DNA of 36,750 bases from WJMT01 sp964456985 (lineage in GTDB: Bacteria > Acidobacteriota > Aminicenantia > Aminicenantales > Aminicenantaceae): positions 1 through 36,750 of the forward strand of contig CAYWDH010000029.1 of the NCBI GenBank assembly GCA_964456985.1, in the 5' to 3' direction. Positions 24,573-32,745 of this stretch are shown here, piece by piece (positions within the stretch are counted from its first letter, which is position 1; each line of letters starts with the position of its first letter). Below the pieces are notes generated by a model. It made no database searches and was not told the DNA's origin. It worked only from the letters and a program-made list of their open reading frames with translations. Both the position numbers and the translations under genes were made by a program.

Positions 24573-24605
24573 CAAAAGTCCTATTTTTGATAAATCGGAC
24601 TTTTG
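24573..24605. repeat. 9-bp inverted repeat in the divergent regulator region
   Basis: CAAAAGTCC (24573-24581) and GGACTTTTG (24597-24605) are exact reverse complements separated by 15 AT-rich bases. The repeat ends three bases before the sigma-54-like promoter. It could bind one of the two adjacent HTH regulators. Confidence 0.5.
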
Positions 24606-24607
24606 TC

Positions 24608-24623
24608 TGGCATCTTTTTTGCC
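24608..24623 (+). promoter_or_regulatory. Sigma-54 (RpoN)-type promoter upstream of the M23 peptidase
   Basis: The sequence TGGCATCTTTTTTGCC has GG (24609-24610) and GC (24621-24622) separated by exactly ten bases, and matches the TGGCAY-N5-TTGC consensus except at the last base. Initiation would fall near 24634, giving a leader of about 218 bases before the ATG at 24852. Sigma-54 promoters need an AAA+ activator, which this window does not encode. Confidence 0.5.
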
Positions 24624-24670
24624 TGACTGTGAGTATCATCTTAAGGAATTCACTATTCTATCGCTGTTTT

Positions 24671-24765
24671 TATGGTTCATATAAAAAAGGCGACCAAAAA
24701 AGGATGCGGCGGTAGCCTGCCTTGGATGGAAGTTTTATAATGCAAAAAAAGCAAATAGAACCATA
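24671..24765 (+). other. Possible structured 5' leader RNA of the M23 peptidase gene
   Basis: TATGGTTC (24671-24678) pairs perfectly with GAACCATA (24758-24765). Inside, AAGGC and GCCTT can pair around a hairpin with a GGTA loop (GCGGC/GCC-T-GC). This nested layout downstream of the predicted initiation site resembles a cis-acting RNA. It does not match a riboswitch class I can recall in its conserved core. Confidence 0.3.
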
Positions 24766-24851
24766 TGAGGCTTCATACGTCATTAATGAAGTGGATGGCA
24801 ACTGATTTCAAACTATTTGGAATTAAAAAGTCTTAAAGAAAGGAAAAAACC

Positions 24852-25901
24852 ATGTTTAGACAAGGAGAAACCATCTTAAATCCTCTTTTTTTGGCATTGG
24901 CTGTTCTGTTTCTTGTCTTTATCAGCCTGCGTTTTAGAGCGGTTTTCTTTAAAAAGAAACACCGGATCCCTATCTGGAAAAAAGAGACTGGATTAGCTTA
25001 CAGGATATCTGGGGTATTAAAAGCCGTTTCACTGCCGCTGATGGCAGTTGGTATTATCTATTTCCTTTTCATTATTATTATATTTACAGCCGTACTCCAC
25101 GCATATGTGAAAACACTCTTTATTGTGATATTCAGCGCCTGGGCTCTTCTGGAAACCTGTATGAGCCTTTCAATCCCGGAGAATTTGCCAAAAACTTCTG
25201 TTTTTAGACGGATCCTTCACTTTTTGATGGTTGTGATCTGCATGGCAGGAGCCGTGTTTTTATTCCTGAAAATCATTCAATCATATCCTTTCCCTGCAGA
25301 ATCTGAGTGTGTTCTACTCGATCTTCCGGTCCGGGGAGAATGGCTGGCAGGCCATGCAGGAGCCACGACAGCTACCAATGCACATTTTAAAAACCGATAT
25401 GCCATTGATTGTTTAAAGATCGGACCCGACGGCCGGTTTTACAGAGGAGATGAGAATGATGTGACTGATTTTTATTCGTATGGCGAACCGATATATGCGC
25501 CGGCAGATGGACGGATAACTGAAGTCGTGGACGGCTTTACCAGCGATGTTTTTGGAAAACCGGACACAGAACGTCCCGGAGGAAACTATGCGATTTTGGA
25601 TTTAGGGAATAGCAAATATTTTTATGTCGCCCATTTGATGAAAGACAAAATTCTAGTTGAGAAAGGACAGACTGTTCAAGCAGGAGATATCCTGGGATAT
25701 ATAGGAAATTCGGGAAATACATCATTCCCTCACCTTCATATTCACGTTCAGAACAAGCCAAACGCCGATCCTGAGGGAAGGATCACTTATCCTTTTCGCT
25801 TCAAAACAATGCACAGAAAGAGGCTGATATTCTGGCGAAAAGTCAAGAATGCGGCTTTGATAAGAAATGACAGGTTCTGTGATTACAGCTTCAGTCAATG
25901 A
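24852..25901 (+). CDS. Membrane-anchored M23-family (LytM-type) metallopeptidase
   Basis: The 349-residue product has about four N-terminal spans (roughly 8-28, 55-78, 82-102, 124-146) and a C-terminal M23 domain. Probable zinc ligands are His178 and Asp186 (NAHFKNRYAID, the H-x7-D form of the subfamily with RYAxD) and His296 in HLHIH, with His294 also catalytic. The segments YGEPIYAPADGRITEV and GDILGYIGNSGNTSFPHLHIH are diagnostic. It should cleave peptidoglycan cross-links or act on another peptide outside the membrane. The ATG has AGGA at a spacing of seven. It is enclosed by two propeller regulators, so it may be a regulatory target of one of them. Confidence 0.88.
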   Translation: MFRQGETILNPLFLALAVLFLVFISLRFRAVFFKKKHRIPIWKKETGLAYRISGVLKAVSLPLMAVGIIYFLFIIIIFTAVLHAYVKTLFIVIFSAWALLETCMSLSIPENLPKTSVFRRILHFLMVVICMAGAVFLFLKIIQSYPFPAESECVLLDLPVRGEWLAGHAGATTATNAHFKNRYAIDCLKIGPDGRFYRGDENDVTDFYSYGEPIYAPADGRITEVVDGFTSDVFGKPDTERPGGNYAILDLGNSKYFYVAHLMKDKILVEKGQTVQAGDILGYIGNSGNTSFPHLHIHVQNKPNADPEGRITYPFRFKTMHRKRLIFWRKVKNAALIRNDRFCDYSFSQ

Positions 25902-26011
25902 GTATTCCGGATTGGGGAAAAGTAGTTTAGTGGGGGGGGTCTTCTGGCTTTATATCTTGATAAATCTCCTTTATTCTGTCATAGTTCATATTTAGAGTTT
26001 AAAGGCCTGAA

Positions 26012-28810
26012 ATGATGAAAACGGCCAATGTCTTGAAATCCCTCAGAAAAAGCACTGTGATCAGAAAAATAATGTTTATTTTTACTGCTGCTTTTCTTCT
26101 TTCTCCTGTGCTGTTTTCCCTTGATCCGGCTATTCAGTTAGACCAGTATCTCTCAAGAATATGGACCGCAGAAAAGGGCCTTCCCCAGAACACCCTCACC
26201 TCCATGGTTCAAGCCAGAAGCGGATATATCTGGATAGGTACGCCCACCGGCCTTGTATGTTTTGATGGTGTTCGATTCAGGACTTACTTTCGGTCAAATA
26301 CTCCTTTTTTGAGTCATGACAGAATATCCTCTCTCTACGAAGATGACAGTGGAATTCTCTGGATCGGAACGAATGGAGGCGGCCTTTATTCACTAAGCCT
26401 AAATCCTGACGGTCATTATTATCAGTGGAAGCATTACACCGTTCGGGAAGGGCTTTCCAACAACAACATAAGAACAATGATCAATGACTGGGAGGGGAAT
26501 CTCTGGGTAGGTACAGACTATGGTCTCAACCGAATAAGTCAGGACGGGGTCCGGATCTATACCACTGAAGACGGTCTTTATGACAATATTATCACTGCTC
26601 TGGCCCTTGACGTACAGGGTCATCTGTGGGTAGGAACCTTGCAGGGCGGATTGGCACAAATCCAGGATCATGCCATTTATACCTATGGTCCTGAGAATGG
26701 ATTATTGAGTCCGGCGGTTCTGTCTCTGGCATCGGATTCCTCAGGAAATATTTGGGTAGGAACTTTAGAAGGGCTTTATTTTTTAAAACGCGGTTCTTAT
26801 GTGCTTCAGTCCATTCCGGGGACTTTTTATACTCCTGTCACATCACTTATCTGGGACGATTTCGGCATCCTTTGGATCGGAACTATGGCGGATGGTTTAA
26901 TGCAAAGAAAAAGAATTTCTTCTTCCAAATGGATCCTGGAAAAAAGATTTTCTGGCGAATACATCCATTGTTTGTTATTCGATAATGAAGGAAATCTCTG
27001 GATCGGAACCGATACGGAAGGCCTGATTGAATTGAAATATCCTCATGTCACTAACATCACCGGAAGTCAGAGCCTACCCGAGAATACTGTTTTTTCTATC
27101 ACAGAAACGCATGACGGTTTCCTGTGGGCAGGTACGAGAAGCAAAGGACTCTGTAAGATTAAGGATAACAGGGTGATTGACTTATTTGATAGGGAAAACG
27201 GCCTCTCAGGGAATGAAATTCTTACTCTTTTTGAAGATGCTCAGAGAGGCCTCTGGGTTGGGACAAAGGGACAGGGTCTCACTATAATAAAGAATGGTCA
27301 AATGACCTCTCTGTCTGTGGAAGACGGGCTCAAATCAAATACGGTCGCTGCTGTCATTCAGGATACAAAAGAGGTGATGTGGATTGGAACGGATAAGGGG
27401 CTTAACCAAATAAACGGCAGAAGTATGGAGCCAAAGGAGATAAAAGATATTCCCGGTCTTGAGGGTTGTTCCATTAAAGCTCTGTTCCCGGGCAAAGAAA
27501 ACACTCTTTTCATGGGAACAAACAGAGGGCTTTTTGCATATAAAGAAGGGGATCCCCTTAAGGCGATCGAAATCGGATCCGGATCATTTGTCCCGGAGAT
27601 TACTTCACTGTATGAGGACAGTACAGGAATACTCTGGATCGGGACAGTCGGAAGCGGTGTTCGATGTGTTTCAGGGGAAAAAGTGCTTTCCTTTACAATA
27701 GAAAACGGTTTAGTCGATGACTATATTTACGGCATCACTGAAGATGTGAGTCATAATATCTGGATGAGCTCAAATAGGGGATTGATACGGATAAACCGCA
27801 CCGAATTCCTCAAATTCTCTCAAGGAGAAATCGATTTTATTCATTCCAGCTTTTATGATGAATGTGACGGTATGGCCAGCCGCCAGGGAAGCAGCCAGGG
27901 CCACCCTTCTCTGATCACATCGTCATCCGGACAGCTTTACTGCGCCACACCTAAAGGGATAGCTGTCATTGATCCCGATAGCCTACCCGTTCAAAAACAG
28001 CTGCCTTCAGTCATTATCGAGGACGTTAAAGCGGATGAACGATCTCTTTTAATAAATGAAGAGAGGGTCATTCTTCCACACAAACCAGCTGTATTGGAAT
28101 TTCTTTTTACGGCTATTGATTTTTCTGCCCCTGAAAAAATAAGCTTTGATTATCAGCTGGAGGGAGAGGATGCGCAGATCAAGCACATTCTCCCTGGCGA
28201 AGATCGGAGTGTGACCTATATAGACCCGGATGCAGGCCTTTATCGTTTTGCGGTCAGAGCCATAAACAATGAAGGTCTCGTATCCGATACTATCCGAATG
28301 ATAGAGATAGAGATCAAATCTCCTTTTTACAGGACCAAACCGTTTCTTGCCGGAGTGATCCTTTTAGCCCTTGTTCTGATAGGAGGGGGAATAGCTCTTC
28401 GCCAGAGAAAGAAAGCACGCAGACTAGCTGACAAATATAAGACTTCAGGGATCGACCTCGGACGGATGGATGAGGTAACGCCAAGGTTCCTTCGTCTTTT
28501 GGAGGAAGATAAGCTCTATCTGGATCCAGGCCTTACTCTGAAGAAGCTGGCACACAAACTCAGGATACACCCGAATCATCTGAGCCGGATCATCAATGAA
28601 CGTTTCAGCCTGAGCTACAATGATTTTGTCAACAAATACAGGATTGCAGAAGCACAGAAGATGCTGTCCGATCCCAGGAACAAACAAATGAATATCTTGG
28701 ATATCATCTATGAGACCGGATTTTATTCCAAATCTGTGTTCAACACAGCTTTTAAAAAATTTACAGGGAAAACTCCCTCTGAATATCGAAAAACCCAGAA
28801 CGATAGATAA
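26012..28810 (+). CDS. Membrane-spanning propeller sensor with cytoplasmic AraC-type DNA-binding domain
   Basis: The 932-residue product has an N-terminal signal or anchor (about 17-38), then 14 propeller strand motifs (SGYIWIGT, SGILWIGT, EGNLWVGT, QGHLWVGT, SGNIWVGT, FGILWIGT, EGNLWIGT and so on), consistent with two 7-bladed propellers. A Y_Y_Y-like domain follows (about 690-770; FTAIDFSAPEKISFDYQLEG), one span (about 778-797) and an AraC-type DNA-binding domain (about 830-930; LTLKKLAHKLRIHPNHLSRIINE and ILDIIYETGFYSKSVFNTAFKKFTGKTPSEYR). There is no kinase, phosphotransfer or receiver domain, unlike hybrid two-component systems with the same sensor. AAAGG at 26001-26005 serves the ATG at 26012 or 26015. 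A weak promoter (TTGATA 25957-25962, CATAGT 25980-25985) precedes it. Confidence 0.9.
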   Translation: MMKTANVLKSLRKSTVIRKIMFIFTAAFLLSPVLFSLDPAIQLDQYLSRIWTAEKGLPQNTLTSMVQARSGYIWIGTPTGLVCFDGVRFRTYFRSNTPFLSHDRISSLYEDDSGILWIGTNGGGLYSLSLNPDGHYYQWKHYTVREGLSNNNIRTMINDWEGNLWVGTDYGLNRISQDGVRIYTTEDGLYDNIITALALDVQGHLWVGTLQGGLAQIQDHAIYTYGPENGLLSPAVLSLASDSSGNIWVGTLEGLYFLKRGSYVLQSIPGTFYTPVTSLIWDDFGILWIGTMADGLMQRKRISSSKWILEKRFSGEYIHCLLFDNEGNLWIGTDTEGLIELKYPHVTNITGSQSLPENTVFSITETHDGFLWAGTRSKGLCKIKDNRVIDLFDRENGLSGNEILTLFEDAQRGLWVGTKGQGLTIIKNGQMTSLSVEDGLKSNTVAAVIQDTKEVMWIGTDKGLNQINGRSMEPKEIKDIPGLEGCSIKALFPGKENTLFMGTNRGLFAYKEGDPLKAIEIGSGSFVPEITSLYEDSTGILWIGTVGSGVRCVSGEKVLSFTIENGLVDDYIYGITEDVSHNIWMSSNRGLIRINRTEFLKFSQGEIDFIHSSFYDECDGMASRQGSSQGHPSLITSSSGQLYCATPKGIAVIDPDSLPVQKQLPSVIIEDVKADERSLLINEERVILPHKPAVLEFLFTAIDFSAPEKISFDYQLEGEDAQIKHILPGEDRSVTYIDPDAGLYRFAVRAINNEGLVSDTIRMIEIEIKSPFYRTKPFLAGVILLALVLIGGGIALRQRKKARRLADKYKTSGIDLGRMDEVTPRFLRLLEEDKLYLDPGLTLKKLAHKLRIHPNHLSRIINERFSLSYNDFVNKYRIAEAQKMLSDPRNKQMNILDIIYETGFYSKSVFNTAFKKFTGKTPSEYRKTQNDR

Positions 28811-28940
28811 CAGAAGGCACAGCCTGAAGGAATCCACTAAAAAAACGTTCTGAATTGCAATTAAGGACGATTTTGTCTTTACATTCCTTTATTTTTAGGT
28901 GCGAGATGATTGAGATAAAACTTTTACAAAGGAGAGAAGA

Positions 28941-29906
28941 ATGAAGAAGACAAAAGCTTTGCTCATCACTTTATTGTTCGTTGGGCTGATGGCAGCCCCC
29001 GTATTTACCGCTGCGTACGAAAAAAAAGCAGAGGAAACCTTTAATGCGAAAAAAGAAGTGCGCATTAAATTAGTACTAGGAGACTGCCAGATTGAAAAAA
29101 GCTCAGACAATAAGATTCATATCGATCTTGTTTATGAATATGACCAGATGGAAAATTTTAAATTCCAAATGGAAGACAGAGGACGTTATATCAATCTGGA
29201 GGAAGATCTCAGTGGAAAAAACAATAACGGCTATTCCAGATGGACAGTAGCAGTACCTGACGATACTGAGATCGAATTCAAGAGCGCTACCGGAAATTTT
29301 AAGATTGAACGCTTAAGCGTTCAAGCAGATGTCAGCACTGGTACTGGTGAGATCGATATCCTGGACACAAATGGAGAGATTGATGTCAGCACCGGTACAG
29401 GAGATGTCCGTGTGGAAAACTGTACAGGCGATATCGAAGCCTCATCCGGCACCGGGAATATCCATGTCCAAAACTGTACAAGCGATATTGAAGCTTCATC
29501 CGGCACCGGAAATGTTCGTATCCAAAACTGCAGAGGCAATATTGAAGCTTCATCCGGCACCGGGAATGTCAAGGCTGCAGGCATTACTCTTGAGTATGAA
29601 GGAGACTTCTCATCGGGAACAGGCGATGCTGAAGTGGAATTCCCGAATGGAAAAGACTTTGAACTGACTGTAGCCTCCGGGACAGATGATGCTGTACTGA
29701 TGATGAAGGGTAAACCCATTATGGGATACTTCGAATTCAAATGTCATGCACGGAGAGGAAGGATCATATCTCCTTTGGCTTTTGATTCAGAAAAACAAGA
29801 AGGAGAGGGAGACGATATCTATCTCGTGAAATCTTTTACAAAAGACAGCGGCACTCCCAAAGTTTATATCAGAACCGGAACCGGCAGAGCCAAGCTGGTG
29901 AAGTGA
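28941..29906 (+). CDS. Exported DUF4097-type beta-solenoid protein with SGTGN/NC repeats
   Basis: The 321-residue product has a signal peptide (1-24) and AAGGAG before the ATG. The central part (about residues 105-225) is a repetitive beta-solenoid of the DUF4097 (putative adhesin) type. Repeats of exactly 18 residues follow the pattern GDIEASSGTGNIxVQNC, with Cys at the same place in three successive turns (ENCTG, QNCTS, QNCRG), which would stack as a cysteine ladder. The flanks are less regular (VSTGTGEIDIL, SSGTGDAEVEF, RTGTGRAKLVK). Such proteins are often found next to envelope-stress or anti-sigma genes, but none is adjacent here; the upstream neighbour is the AraC-type propeller regulator, 130 bases away. 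Function unknown. Confidence 0.85.
   Translation: MKKTKALLITLLFVGLMAAPVFTAAYEKKAEETFNAKKEVRIKLVLGDCQIEKSSDNKIHIDLVYEYDQMENFKFQMEDRGRYINLEEDLSGKNNNGYSRWTVAVPDDTEIEFKSATGNFKIERLSVQADVSTGTGEIDILDTNGEIDVSTGTGDVRVENCTGDIEASSGTGNIHVQNCTSDIEASSGTGNVRIQNCRGNIEASSGTGNVKAAGITLEYEGDFSSGTGDAEVEFPNGKDFELTVASGTDDAVLMMKGKPIMGYFEFKCHARRGRIISPLAFDSEKQEGEGDDIYLVKSFTKDSGTPKVYIRTGTGRAKLVK
29376..29591 (+). repeat. 54-bp tandem repeat, four copies, inside the DUF4097 gene
   Basis: Copies start at 29376, 29430, 29484 and 29538, each 54 bases in frame. Copies 2-4 share near-identical DNA around GAAGC(C/T)TCATCCGGCACCGG, so the array is recent or kept homogeneous by recombination; copy 1 is more diverged. Confidence 0.8.
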
Positions 29907-30192
29907 GATAAAACTAACAATTACTGGTAATTAAAGAAAAATCACATCGATTTAACGACTCAAATAAAAAGAATCTCTATTATGAAGAAAAAAACAGTCC
30001 TGATTCTCTGTTTGCTTTTCAGTCTCATCATTATCCCAAAGGATATTCCTGTTCAAATGGAGATTACCGGGTTGTCACACCTGAGTATCTGAGACCAAGT
30101 TCCTCTCCACCCGAATCGGAATGGATTCCTTTGATAAACTGTCCTACACCAGAGCTGTATGGGGGGTTACCCAAGAAATGGTTAACTCCTGA

Positions 30193-30501
30193 ATTGAAAT
30201 AGAGCCGGAACTGTTTCAAATCCCCGACAGCTCCCCCAGGATTGCTTTTCGCAAGGATGAAAAGGGAAATGTTAAATATCTCCATATGGATGCCCAGCAG
30301 ATGCCCATTTCTTATGAAAAGCTGGCCTGGTATGAGAATTTCCTGCGGTTTTCCATGATAGGGTTCGGCCTATTTGCGATTTGTTTCCTCTGGATCGGTA
30401 TCGTAAGACCCATAAGTAATCAGATCCGCAACAAAAGGAAGTCCTCGGTACAAGTGTCCCGCCAGGTCAGACTTGCAAAATCACTAGCGGTCGTTATCTA
30501 A
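30193..30501 (+). pseudogene. C-terminal remnant of a beta-lactamase-like serine hydrolase
   Basis: The open segment (102 codons) carries the region that follows the catalytic domain in many beta-lactamase-family serine hydrolases of this type: IAFRKDEKGNVKYLHMD, then YEKLAWYE, then a membrane span (SMIGFGLFAICFLWIGIV) and a basic stretch. The catalytic SxxK and YxN parts are absent. The frame is preceded by a stop codon at 30190-30192, and it ends inside what should be a longer membrane region. Upstream short frames (29982-30092 and 30056-30202) may be other pieces of the same gene. The family assignment comes from recalled motifs and is tentative. Confidence 0.5.
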
Positions 30502-30515
30502 TTTTCATCTTTTAG

Positions 30516-30578
30516 GGAGATATCTACTGGGTGGGTGCAAAAATCATTGAAGAACTCAAACCAAAAAAATTGAAATAA
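30516..30578 (+). pseudogene. 3' remnant of a PD40-family gene
   Basis: Twenty codons directly after an in-frame TAG encode GDIYWVGAKIIEELKPKKLK and a stop. The intact PD40 genes in this window end with the same sequence (GDIYWVDAKIIETLRPKE at 31479 and GNIVWVDAKIIEILKPKNLK at 36696). Nothing else of that gene is left. The remnant's TAA lies within the AAGGAG ribosome binding site region of the next gene, just as in an intact tandem array. Confidence 0.75.
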
Positions 30579-30591
30579 AGGAGAAATCAAG

Positions 30592-31479
30592 ATGAAAAAA
30601 ATTATTTGTATCATGAGTTTAATGCTGGCAGCAGCAACAAGCATTATTGCCCAACAAACAGAGTTTCCAAACCTCACAGGTCCCTACCTTGGTCAGAAAC
30701 CGCCGGGGATGACCCCGAAAATTTTTGCTCCCGGAATTGTTTCAACTGATGATCATGAGTTTTCCTGCGCCTTTTCACCTGATGGGAATGAATTTTACTT
30801 TTCAAGAATGGTGAAAAGTTCAGGAGCACAGCATATTATGTATTCAAAATTAACCGAAGACGGATGGAGCAAGCCTGTAAAAGTGAATAACTATACCAGC
30901 TTTGAGCCCTTTATCTCGAGAGATGGGCAGAGACTTTATTTCAATTCATGGAAGTCGGTGCCTGGTAGAAAAGAGAACAGTTGTGATATCTGGTATTCTG
31001 AACGTACGAAGTCAGGATGGGGAGAGCCCAAACATCTTGGATTTCCCTTTAATCCAGGGAAAGCCATGTCTGTAACTGAAACCAGTGACAGAACCATATA
31101 CGTTACTGATCTGACTGGCGGATTCGAGCGGATGGGAATTTCTAGATCAAAATATATTAACGGGAAGTATTCTGAATATGAAAATTTGAAGGAACCGCTG
31201 AATTACGGAAAAGGGGACTCTTATCCATTTATATCTCCTGACGAGAGTTTTATGATTTTTTCCTCCAAACATCCATCGGGGAAGCAGGGTAGTTTTTTAT
31301 TTATTACTTATAAAAATAAAAAGGGGAAGTGGAATAAACCTGAGTTTATTGATACAGGAATGGATGTTAATAATTTTGGTGTTTTATCCCCGGATGGGAA
31401 ATATCTGTTCTTTACATCAAAAGGAGATATTTACTGGGTGGATGCCAAAATTATCGAAACATTAAGACCTAAAGAATAA
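30592..31479 (+). CDS. Secreted PD40/TolB-like propeller protein
   Basis: The 295-residue product has a signal peptide (about 1-21, cleavage after IIA) and then the signature GPYLGQKPPGMTPKIFAPGIVST, which recurs twice in the protein at 34315-36696. Propeller strands of the PD40 type follow: SPDGNEFYFSR, SRDGQRLYFNS, SPDESFMIFSS and SPDGKYLFFTS. It ends in GDIYWVDAKIIETLRPKE. A single propeller of this size fits five to six blades. No catalytic residues are seen; it probably binds a glycan or peptide outside the cytoplasm. AAGGAG lies eight bases before the ATG. It opens a run of four closely spaced genes on the same strand. Confidence 0.85.
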   Translation: MKKIICIMSLMLAAATSIIAQQTEFPNLTGPYLGQKPPGMTPKIFAPGIVSTDDHEFSCAFSPDGNEFYFSRMVKSSGAQHIMYSKLTEDGWSKPVKVNNYTSFEPFISRDGQRLYFNSWKSVPGRKENSCDIWYSERTKSGWGEPKHLGFPFNPGKAMSVTETSDRTIYVTDLTGGFERMGISRSKYINGKYSEYENLKEPLNYGKGDSYPFISPDESFMIFSSKHPSGKQGSFLFITYKNKKGKWNKPEFIDTGMDVNNFGVLSPDGKYLFFTSKGDIYWVDAKIIETLRPKE

Positions 31480-31509
31480 AAAAGTTAATTTGCTAAAGGA
31501 AAAAGTAAA

Positions 31510-32745
31510 ATGAAAAGAACATATATACTTATTATAATAATCATATTGTCTCTCGTTAGAGATTATTATGCCCAAGAGTTAAATGACGATTTCACAGTTA
31601 CAGCTCCTGTCATCATCGGAAAGAAGATGACAATTCAATCCAAGATTCTGAAAGAAGATCGTGAAATTCTTATTTCACTCCCCAGAGATTATAATCAAAG
31701 CAATGAAAAATATCCTGTTTTGTATATCACGGATGGTGAGAGTTATTTTACTTTAGCGCGCGGTATCGTGAATTTACTTGTAAGCTTGAATTGGATGCCG
31801 GATGTAATAATCGTTGCCATTGAAAACACTGATCGCATGCGAGATCTAACCCCGACAAATATATCAGTCTATGTTGTATCGGAAGAAATAAAAAAGGAAT
31901 GGCCGACCAGTGGAGGGGCTGATCAGTTTATTCAATTTTATAAAAGAGAACTCATTCAAGCCGTTGAATCAAATTATCGAACGATGCCTTGCCGAATTTT
32001 TGCAGGACATTCATTGGGAGGACTTTTCGGCTTCTATTGTATTTCGACGAGTCCTGGACTCTTCGATGCAACTATTGCCATAGGGCCGGCTTTATGGTGG
32101 GATCATCGTATAGTCACTACTAAATTGAAAAAGTTCTTCGAAAAAACAACAAATCTTAACCACATCCTCTTTTTCAGTCTGGCAACAGAGGATATCGATG
32201 AAGATGATCCTGTTCCTTCAGTCCAGATGAGAACGGTTCTTAAAAGGAACATACCAAAAGGTTTCAGATGGGAATTCTCGGATTTATCAGATGAGACGCA
32301 TGATTCGGCCGTATTGCGAGGTTTATATTATGGATTAAGATATGTTTTTGAACGTTGGCGACTGACCATTGATTCTGATGCAGATAGATTTAAAGGGACT
32401 TTGGAAGAATTAATAGAACATTATAATAAAGTATTCAATGGGGTTGGATTTAAACCTCCAGAAGGACAAGTAGATGAAATCGCCCACCAACGATTAAACA
32501 GAAAGCTTTATGATGAAGCGATTGAATTCCTTCGTTATAACATAGAGCAATATCCTGAATCTCCAAACACTTACAATAGTCTCGGTGAGGCCCTGGAAAA
32601 ATCGGGTCGACTAAAGGAAGCATTGTCCAATTTTCGCAAGGCTGTAGAAATCGGGAAAAGATATAATGATGACAATATTAACAGATTTATAATTAATAGA
32701 GACAGAGTATCCAATACCTTAAAGAACGATGATTTGCATAAATAA
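31510..32745 (+). CDS. Secreted esterase of the esterase-D/enterochelin-esterase fold with C-terminal TPRs
   Basis: The 411-residue product has a signal peptide (about 1-21) and an alpha/beta hydrolase domain of the PF00756 type: ILISLPRDY and KYPVLYITDGESYF at the first strands, DRMRDLTPT typical for this group, the nucleophile elbow GHS168LGG, and His264 in ETHDS. The acid residue is probably one of the aspartates around ATEDIDEDD. The last 100 residues hold TPRs (AIEFLRYNIEQYPESPNTYNSLGEALEKSGRLKEALSNFRKAVE). It likely hydrolyses an ester in the periplasm or outside the cell. AAAGGA precedes the ATG. The gap to the upstream PD40 gene is 30 bases, so co-transcription is likely. Confidence 0.87.
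   Translation: MKRTYILIIIIILSLVRDYYAQELNDDFTVTAPVIIGKKMTIQSKILKEDREILISLPRDYNQSNEKYPVLYITDGESYFTLARGIVNLLVSLNWMPDVIIVAIENTDRMRDLTPTNISVYVVSEEIKKEWPTSGGADQFIQFYKRELIQAVESNYRTMPCRIFAGHSLGGLFGFYCISTSPGLFDATIAIGPALWWDHRIVTTKLKKFFEKTTNLNHILFFSLATEDIDEDDPVPSVQMRTVLKRNIPKGFRWEFSDLSDETHDSAVLRGLYYGLRYVFERWRLTIDSDADRFKGTLEELIEHYNKVFNGVGFKPPEGQVDEIAHQRLNRKLYDEAIEFLRYNIEQYPESPNTYNSLGEALEKSGRLKEALSNFRKAVEIGKRYNDDNINRFIINRDRVSNTLKNDDLHK

Larger units (their letters stand above)
24514..24851. other. 338-base divergent regulatory region
   Basis: This gap separates the LuxR-type regulator (leftward) from the M23 peptidase (rightward). It contains GACTCAGTC (24565-24573), a 9-bp inverted repeat (24573-24605), a sigma-54-like promoter (24608-24623), an 8-bp long-range inverted repeat (24671-24678 with 24758-24765) enclosing small hairpins, and the AGGA ribosome binding site at 24841-24844. 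No coding frame is convincing here. Confidence 0.6.
29907..30591. other. 685-base gene graveyard between the DUF4097 and PD40 genes
   Basis: After the palindrome AATTAC-TG-GTAATT (29919-29932) there is a signal-peptide-like frame (29982-30092, MKKKTVLILCLLFSLIII), then a 48-codon segment in another frame (30056-30202, NGDYRVVTPEYLRP), then the C-terminal serine hydrolase fragment (30193-30501) and a PD40 tail (30516-30578). No complete gene can be built from these without several frameshifts, so the region is best viewed as decayed sequence. Confidence 0.6.

Noticed and set aside
24685..24730. Resemblance of GGCGACC...GGTAGCC to a GEMM/c-di-GMP riboswitch
   Set aside because: The conserved GGGACGCAAAGC core and GGCAAACC elements of that class are missing, so only a generic structured leader is proposed.
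25932..25939. Run of eight G upstream of the AraC-type regulator
   Set aside because: A single homopolymer could support slippage, but it is 73 bases before the start and not in an evident promoter spacer; no phase-variation claim is justified.
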